From positions 1 to 64,000 of the forward strand of contig JAIWNF010000017.1 of assembly GCA_025093555.1 (NCBI GenBank): a stretch of 64,000 bases of DNA, in the 5' to 3' direction. The position numbers were made by a program, and so were the translations under genes. Source of the DNA: Circinella umbellata. Its lineage: Eukaryota; Mucoromycota; Mucoromycetes; Mucorales; Lichtheimiaceae. Below are positions 57,338-64,000 of this stretch, in pieces. The notes under the pieces are model-generated. The model made no database searches. It was not told where the DNA came from and saw nothing but the letters and a program-made list of their open reading frames with translations. Position 1 is the first letter of the stretch. The number at the start of each line of letters is the position of its first letter.

Positions 57338-59588
57338 CAAAAAATATGAGAGTGAGGTTGATACAGCTGTGTTACGTTGCTTTTTTTATGGTTTCGAAAT
57401 AGACACAATTTTTGAAGATAACATTTCTTCAAGAACGATGTTGCTTTTGAAGATGACAATAATATTGGCGATCAAGTTGATGATTGTGGCGATAATATGA
57501 AATAGGAAATAGGAGGACTGTTTGATTCACTGAGAGATGGAGCTGAAACATGGCTGGTAATAGTTGCTTTGATCACTCTATCCATTTCCATGGCTTTTTT
57601 TTACTGATAAGAAATTTTTAAAAATTGGAAGTAACCTATAGGTAAATGCTTCAATATCTGAAATGATGTTGTATCTTGGGGAGCGTGTGATTCGACAAAT
57701 ACTGCATCCAGGCGAGTCCATTACTAATACGCTAACAGAAAATCCTGGATACGTATAAAACATTAGTACACTATACATCTTTAAAAACTATAAACTACTG
57801 CTAATAATTACCCATCATGATAAAGCCAAAGATTGATAATTCGCCTTGTTTATTGAGATATTTTTCCAGCATCTGAACAAACATATCACGTAATTTCTTA
57901 AGACTCTCGAGTTCCTATCAATCGAAACAGCGCGACCTCCTGGAACAACGCGACCACCAGCTCGGATCAACTTGGACTAACTGATCATAACCCATCTAAC
58001 TAACTTGGTATTAAATTTCAGATCGAGGTAGACCCACCTCGTTTTAACTACCGAAGCAAACATTTCTTCTGTTCCTGATTCACCTTCATCAACACATCCT
58101 GCTTCAGCACATTTAAAGTTCGAACCGACATACATAAATTTAAAATCCACGCATGTTCCATGCATCTTCCGCTTTCCAAACGATCAGTTGAAGTTGTTAT
58201 TACAGTTTGGCGCCTTACTTTCTTTTTCACCACTGAAATTTATACAAAAATTCATTAGCATACCCACCAAAAGTACCCCATTAATATTGAAGAGAAAGTG
58301 TAAACATGTATATACCTGTTTACATCAATTTTACTCTTATCGAATGCATTATTGAAAACATGACCATACACGAAAAAGAATGTCTAATTCAGTACTGCCA
58401 TTTTTCGAGAAAAGGGTTGCTTGATAGTTCATTAGTAAATTCATGATGGATTGTCGGAGCCATGTTACGTTGTAACTTTCTTCGCGGGTGTATGGCGAGT
58501 GGCGAGTCAAGTGTTCCATCAATTCATCGTACGAGTTCTATCGTAAAAGTTGGCCAAGTAAAACATTTATGAATTAGCGAAGAGATAGAAAGAAACTTTA
58601 ATATTATTATTACTCAAAATGATACTAGAGTCAGCTAACCAAAATAAAATTTACCTTATTACTAAATGATGCTGAATAATCCTTAACATCTTGGAACGAA
58701 GGTGGGAACAGAAAAAGTTTTGAGACGATTTAAACCATATTTATCAAACACTTGCTTCCAGCACGAATCTCCAGTATCAAGTATAAAGCTATGTCCAGCG
58801 CTATAGCTCTGTTAGTCATTTGTTATATAGTAAAGATTACATTGTGTTTGCCTTCATTATTTAACATATGTAGCTATCACTTACTGTTCTTTATCAGGCT
58901 TAATACAAAATTCAACCATTTTATCTTCCACTACTACACCCGAAGGTAAGGTCCATTTTCGAGTCATAGACTTGTGGGCTTTTTTCATTTGGTCAGCAAA
59001 CGGTTTTGAAGAAGTCGAAGCAGTGGTATTTGGTGTATTTGGTGGCGGGGTATTAGTGACAGTGATTTTACTACCAAAACTTCTTATAATAGCTTTGTAC
59101 CAATCTGGAGCACCTTCAACCTAAAGAAGGAAAAAAAAAAAAGGGATGGTGAGCTCGGAAATAGACAAAAAAAAAACAAAGAAAAAAATATGCTTACATG
59201 TTAAATGTTAGGATTTCTCACTGCTATCTTGTATTCACTAGTCCAACACTGCTTGATATCAAGATTTTTGCTTCGGCACTATGGAAAGCGTTTCTTTCTC
59301 AGCATACAATATGCCAAATGACCTAATAAACCCTTTATTTGGAAACTTGGGAAGTGCCATATGTGCCAAATGTGCCAAAGTTTTCCATGATGACTTGGGG
59401 TTACCGTAGACATATTGGTTTCGGCGAAACCCGGCAAGAGTTCGTCTTTCAGTTGGTTCAAAATAATTTGTAATTGCTACGACATATATATAATCAGCAA
59501 GGATAAACAATGCAATTCAAAAATGGTTTAACAGATCAAAATTACCTTTTTGTGGTTCAGAATGCGTCACTGAGCTCGTGATTGCCAT
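57338..59588 (-). pseudogene. broken copy of the 51368-53351 gene family (third arm)
   Basis: Same exons, stops, frameshifts and ~145-bp insertion as the copies in arms A and A'. The start ATG is at 59588 on the minus strand. No private damage was noticed. Confidence 0.85.
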
Positions 59589-60031
59589 GGTGCAATAAAA
59601 AGAAGTTGTATGTTGGCGCTTCTCCGTGCTGCATAAATTCATTTTGGGACAAAATGAGGAATTTATTTACAAAAACAGCGCCTGTTTGATTGAGTTGGGT
59701 TCGGATGGGTATAAATGTAATTTCTGATACCTGTATGCTTATGACTTGGGCATTGTCCGTTATACGATGATACTTTTTGAATAGCTAATAGTTATCCATG
59801 ATATCTAAGGTCATCGAGATAAAACTAAAGCGATGATAAGTAACTAATCCGCATTTTTTTTTTCAATTATAGTCAAACTAGAAAATTGCAGGTTTTTATT
59901 TCTTAAAAGGTCCCATTACCCTTGAGAGACTTTACCTTCATGTTGACCACACCATATGGTGAGATAGTTCCCAAATGATAGTAGGCATATTTGACCTTGT
60001 CTTTGATGTTACGACCACCTTATAAAGTGCT

Positions 60032-60253
60032 TCATGTTGATATAAAACCGAGTGTTGTCAATAAAAACTCAACTATTTTCATAGTCTTTATCGATATTCC
60101 CCCAACGTTTGCCCTATTGATATCTTTCTTGGATTTTCGCAAGACTGTTCTGCTCAACAGAATGAAATATGCTCTTTGCAAACTGATGTATTTTTTTTTT
60201 GGAATTTTCAGACTGGCGAACCAAGTAGTGAAGTTCTTGATCCTTCCATCCAA
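60032..60253 (-). pseudogene. second copy of the spacer coding remnant
   Basis: Identical in translation to 44594-44815 (MDGRIKNFTTWFASL start). It belongs to the part of the third copy that extends beyond the palindrome arm. Family not recognised. Confidence 0.3.
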
Positions 60254-60717
60254 ATTAATATAAGGTACTTCATGGGTTAGATTGGACGTGTCCTTTTTTT
60301 TTTATTCTTGGTAGAAATATAGTCAAAGCAGGAAGACCCATTGTATTGTAATGAATCAAACAAAATAGAGAAGTAATCTATAATAACTTTTAGTTTTGAA
60401 AGTAAAAAAAAAAAAAAAAAAGATATTCCATAACGTAACAATTGTTATAGTAGTTGGTTTGTCCTTTTACATACAAATATGAACAGAGATTTAGATTAAA
60501 TATTTTAGTTCGAAAAATGGTTTGGAGATGGCTAATGGCAACTAGCAGTAATTTATATTATAAATATAAAAACATATTTCATTGCGTAATGTATAAATCA
60601 TTATAGTAGAAAGCAAAACGACACTAGTTGAGTTGCTGCCCTTAAATAATTAAAAAAAACACGCATAAATTTCAAAATAATATTTTTTATTTATAAGCAA
60701 CTTTTTTGACTTTGCAG

Positions 60718-62172
60718 ATCTATCGAATAATTGGATCGGGTATTATACCCCTCCCCGCATTTGAATACGAAAGTAGATCGGAGAAGCGGATGTTGGATGA
60801 GATGACGAACGCTAGATATTTGTATCGAATTGTACAAAGAAAGAAGGCAATTATAGTTACTCTTCGTAACATTTTTTACTATTTGCAATCAATTGAAGCT
60901 GATTTCATATACTTTGATGACGCTTTCAAGGTCAAGGATTCACGCAAGCAAAGGTATTATTTATTTATAGATATTATTGAATGTGAAATAATACTTATAA
61001 CTTATTATAATAATAGTTCTGATTTACAAACTGTACGGTTTATCAATAACAGTCGTGCGCCAGACACGACAAAGCCTCTTTTTGGCCCTGATAAAGTACA
61101 AAACATCTATATTACACAAATGGATTATTTTAGTATTCTTATACTCATGCATTTTATTTAATAGGTCAAGAAAAAAAATGGAAAGCAAGGATTAAAGAAT
61201 GGGACAAAAGACAAAAGAAGCCACGTCGAAGAAGAGTCGAAGGCAAGACGTGCAAGATTGACGAAACGTTGTGAAGAACAAACTAAAAAAGTTCCCGAAG
61301 AATACAAGAAAGCCAAACAAAAACGAAAACAAGAATCAGAAGAAAGAGAAGTAAAACGCCTCAAAACATTAGATCCGTCTGCTAGGTGAGTGGTACTTTG
61401 CCAGCAAACATCAAACATCAACGAAACGAATAAAATGGGAGGTAGGTATGAATTTAAATTACTAACTATATATTATATTTGAGGGGGTAGGTATAATCTC
61501 TTGTTTAAAAAGCTTCATCTTTCAAATATTCCAGAGTATATTTTTCAGCAATACAAATTCGACAAGGAGGATTTTGTTGGACGCTTCTGTCCGAAAGATG
61601 ATGGTAACTGTGGCTGGAGAGCAGCTTCTCTTGTGATGTTTAATGATGAAAAGCATTATTACACACTAAAAGAAATTATGCGAGCTGGTTTAAAACAAGA
61701 ACAAGCTTTTTTCAAACAGTTGTTTGGTGTATTGGACTATGAAAAACTACGCGAAAAACTCTATCAACCAGAGGGATCTGTGAGCTCCATTAACTGGTTT
61801 GATAGTATTGATTGTGCTGTTCTTTTGGCTACAGTATGTAAGCGACCTGTCGTCATACTTGCAGGAATAGAATCCAATACATATCTGCCTTTCGAAGAAG
61901 CTTCGTCGGTTACCCATCCTGAACAAGTCCAAGATATTACGCCCATTGTATTGCACTTACACATGAATCATTTCTATGCATTTATCGTCAAAGAAGAATC
62001 CATTGGCAAAATTAAATGGCCACGTATCTGTCCAACATACAAACATGAGGTAGTCGAATACAATCGCTCGACAGCATGGTTGGGCATTTACAAAGGTAGA
62101 TGCTATGTTACTCGTGAAGATATAAATTATGCATGTTTACAGCTGATTCTACTTTTTTTTAAAAAAAATTAA
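60718..62172 (+). CDS. OTU-type cysteine protease domain protein, possibly transposon-derived
   Basis: The secure part is exon 61165-61385 joined in phase (AG|G) to 61491-62172. The last exon contains CPKDDGNCGWRAAS, the Asp/Cys motif of OTU deubiquitinases, and ends with LHLHMNHFYAFIV, which supplies the catalytic His; ~110 residues between them fit the fold. The preceding exon is a Lys/Glu-rich linker (EEQTKKVPEEYKKAKQKRKQ). Upstream exons are less certain: 60718-60955 (YRIIGSGIIPLPAFEYE) and a piece around 61020-61096 (DTTKPLFGPDK) can be joined to it by a ~70-bp intron. No start codon is clear, and the upstream side borders the repeat block ending near 60598-60690, so the gene may be truncated. 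OTU domains follow MULE-type transposases in some fungi, so a transposon origin is plausible but unproven. Confidence 0.62.
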
Positions 62173-63071
62173 TGATGGCAGTATGTCATTGCACAAAATT
62201 GTACACAATCTATCTTCTAGTTTGTTATCCTAATTGTCCGATGTTATTTTTTTTCTTCTTGTGATTTTATCTTGTTTGAATTGAGTGAGAAAATGATTAT
62301 TATAATGAATCTGGTTAGTTCGATTAAATATCGATTATCAAAGTGAATGTTGAACCCAATCTAATTCTTGAATTTTATGTATTATTCTTCTTTCTGGTGT
62401 TATATTCCTTTGTTCCATTTTCATACATGTATCTACCGTAATAAAAGAAATTTAACCTCACCAGGTTATTTATATAAAAAAAAATCAATCAGGTTCTATT
62501 TCACCTCATAATATAGCTTCTTCTTCATTCTGAGTATTGATCTGACTACACTATACACTTCCGAGCGTTAACTATACTATAGAATATTAAAGTGTAGTAA
62601 TAGAGGTGGGGTTTCTTTCTCTCATGACTTAGAATGTCTATCTAAAAGACAATTACTTCATGTACGTATTTATAAAATAACCCATATTCTTTTCATCACT
62701 TATGGTGGATTTAATATATGGATCAGTTATTCGTACGATAACAAAAACGTTACTGTCGTTGAATGATCCTCATTATCTTAAGCAAATATCATTTACATAT
62801 TTAATCAAACGTTTACTACTACTTGACTCTATTCTCTTGTTCTTATACACTAAAGTTTTCTTTGATTTTTAGAAAAAATGTATTATACCTCTTCCTTTGA
62901 ATAATAGTACTTCTTACAGGAATAACAAAAAAGATCAGAATTGAAATCAATCAATATATCCCCAAAAAATATTCAAAGGCCGTGAGTCCGGGCCGGGGAG
63001 GACGCGGTTGACAAGTAAAGTGAATCCTTGAAACCCAATAATCCTTCTCTTTTTGCATATCCACGGCAACG
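62173..63071. other. intergenic upstream of eL24
   Basis: AT-rich, with no ORF of coding quality and no RNA gene. The last ~100 bases are the presumed eL24 promoter and leader. Confidence 0.55.
62978..63009 (+). promoter_or_regulatory. GC-rich block upstream of eL24
   Basis: A 32-base stretch (GGCCGTGAGTCCGGGCCGGG onward) stands out in AT-rich surroundings about 65-95 bases before the eL24 start codon, followed by a pyrimidine tract (CCTTCTCTTTTT). The position fits a ribosomal-protein promoter element, but I recognise no named motif. Confidence 0.35.
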
Positions 63072-63957
63072 ATGAAGTAAGAAGGGAGATCAACATCAAA
63101 AAAAGAAACGAGTGGGAGAGATAGATAGATATGGATAATACAATATACGAAAAGGATTCGAAATGGATAAAATTGGATGAATTAATCGATGGAATGGATG
63201 GATGGATAATTGTATTGGAATTAAATTTTTAATTTTTGTGAATGATATAATATAGGCTCGAGATTTGCTCCTTCTCCGGCTACAAGATCTACCCTTCCAA
63301 GGGTAAGGTTTACGTTCGCATTGACAGCAGGTAAATTTCAATTCAATTTTTAATTATATATAATATTATTTTAGATATCAAACATTAAAAATAAAATTGT
63401 ACTAATTTAATTATCATTATTATTATTTTATATGTATATAGAGTGAGTAAATAATAATAATAATAAATTTTAAAACGAATAAACGAAAAAGAAAAAAATA
63501 ACGAATGAAAGTCGACATAATAACTTTGAAAAGAAAATTAACCAAAAACGACCCTATTTATAAAAATAAAATTATAGACCTTCCGTTTCATTAATGGTAA
63601 GGCTGAATCTTACTTTCTCCAACGTTTGAGTCCTCGCAAGATTCGCTGGACTCAAATCTACCGTCGTCTTAACAAGAAGGGTATCACTGAACAAATTGTT
63701 AAGAAGCGTACCCGTCGTACTGTCAAGGCTGAACGTGCCGTTGCTGGTGCCACTTGGGATGAAATCCGTGCCAAGCGTAACGAAAAGCCTGAAGTCCGTG
63801 CTGCTGCTCGTCAAGCCGCTATTGAGAAGACCAAGGAAAAGGCTAAGGCTAAGGGTGCCAATAAGGTAAATTTAATGGGGATAAACTTTTTGAGGGGTAA
63901 TATATGAGAGATAAGAGAGATAATTAATCTATTTTAAATTAGGCTGGTAAGCAATAA
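63072..63957 (+). CDS. RPL24: 60S ribosomal protein eL24
   Basis: Structural protein of the large ribosomal subunit. Exons: 63072-63076 (ATGAA), 63256-63330, 63578-63865 and 63943-63957. The translation begins MK, LEICSFSGYKIYPSKGKVYV, continues TFRFINGKAESYFLQR and SPRKIRWTQIYRRLNKKG, and ends GANKAGKQ: the classic eL24 N-terminus and RKIxWT motif. It is ~126 residues, shorter than the ~150 usual in fungi, because the C-terminal basic tail is reduced. One inconsistency: exon 2 ends with two bases of a codon (AG) but exon 3 starts in phase 0 (ACC), so the join is one base out of frame with the only GT and AG available. Codon use (AAG, GCC, CGT) is biased as expected for a highly expressed gene. 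Confidence 0.92.
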
Positions 63958-64000
63958 AAATATTGCAAACTCATTTACCACCAAGAAATAACATTTTTTA

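Larger units (their letters stand above)
56857..60598 (+). repeat. third copy of the palindrome arm, direct orientation
   Basis: Nearly identical to 41412-~45160, including the whole 3.19-kb arm and ~550 bp of the spacer. It lies downstream of the duplicated F-box fragment in the same order as the original. After ~60598 similarity to ~45160-45255 falls off and then stops. Confidence 0.93.

Overview
The window is AT-rich nuclear DNA of a filamentous fungus, most likely an early-diverging lineage (Mucoromycota, Mucorales-like). The support is many short GT-AG introns, fungal housekeeping genes (NatC subunit NAA35/Mak10, splicing factor SF3A3/Prp9, NADPH-cytochrome P450 reductase, ribosomal protein eL24), large F-box/leucine-rich proteins, a Fanzor (eukaryotic TnpB-like) relic, and two gene families that I recall as heavily expanded in Mucoromycota. 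The species cannot be named from the sequence alone. No rRNA, tRNA, CRISPR array or bacterial operon was seen.

Layout. 1-2 kb: minus-strand exons of a GAT-domain-like protein running off the left edge, and two small doubtful ORFs. 2.8-7.5 kb: a decayed multi-exon locus whose 3' part keeps the three RuvC acidic residues and the zinc ribbon of Fanzor/TnpB nucleases. 10.3-14.0 kb: NAA35. 14.4-16.6 kb: F-box/LRR gene. 16.56-24.92 kb: a long element with ~620-bp terminal inverted repeats and TA target duplications. It encloses one intact eight-exon, 598-residue gene with a PD-(D/E)XK-like signature, and carries a nested 1-kb MITE in its left arm and a 178-bp MITE at a splice donor. 26.2-39 kb: an ordinary gene block with a two-domain glycosyltransferase, SF3A3, a low-complexity protein of unknown function and cytochrome P450 reductase. 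39.1-41.0 kb: a second F-box gene.

41.4-60.6 kb is a young repeat complex. It holds an almost perfect 3.19-kb inverted repeat with a 1.8-kb spacer (41412-49596), a minisatellite of five ~113-bp units, a much better preserved relative of the gene lying dead in the repeat arms (51.4-53.35 kb), a broken copy of the end of the second F-box gene, an 817-bp MITE with a visible empty site, and a third direct copy of the repeat arm. The three arm copies look nearly identical although the unique flank duplicated with one of them has diverged visibly, which suggests gene conversion, very recent copying or an assembly effect. 60.7-62.2 kb encodes an OTU-type cysteine protease domain, perhaps transposon-derived. 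63.07-63.96 kb is eL24.

The genes form no operon or pathway; housekeeping genes alternate with mobile DNA. The strongest leads for something undescribed are the TIR element carrying an intact nuclease-like gene, the palindrome complex, and the Fanzor relic. Exon boundaries were read by eye from GT/AG sites and reading-frame phase, and family names come from motif recognition without any database search.
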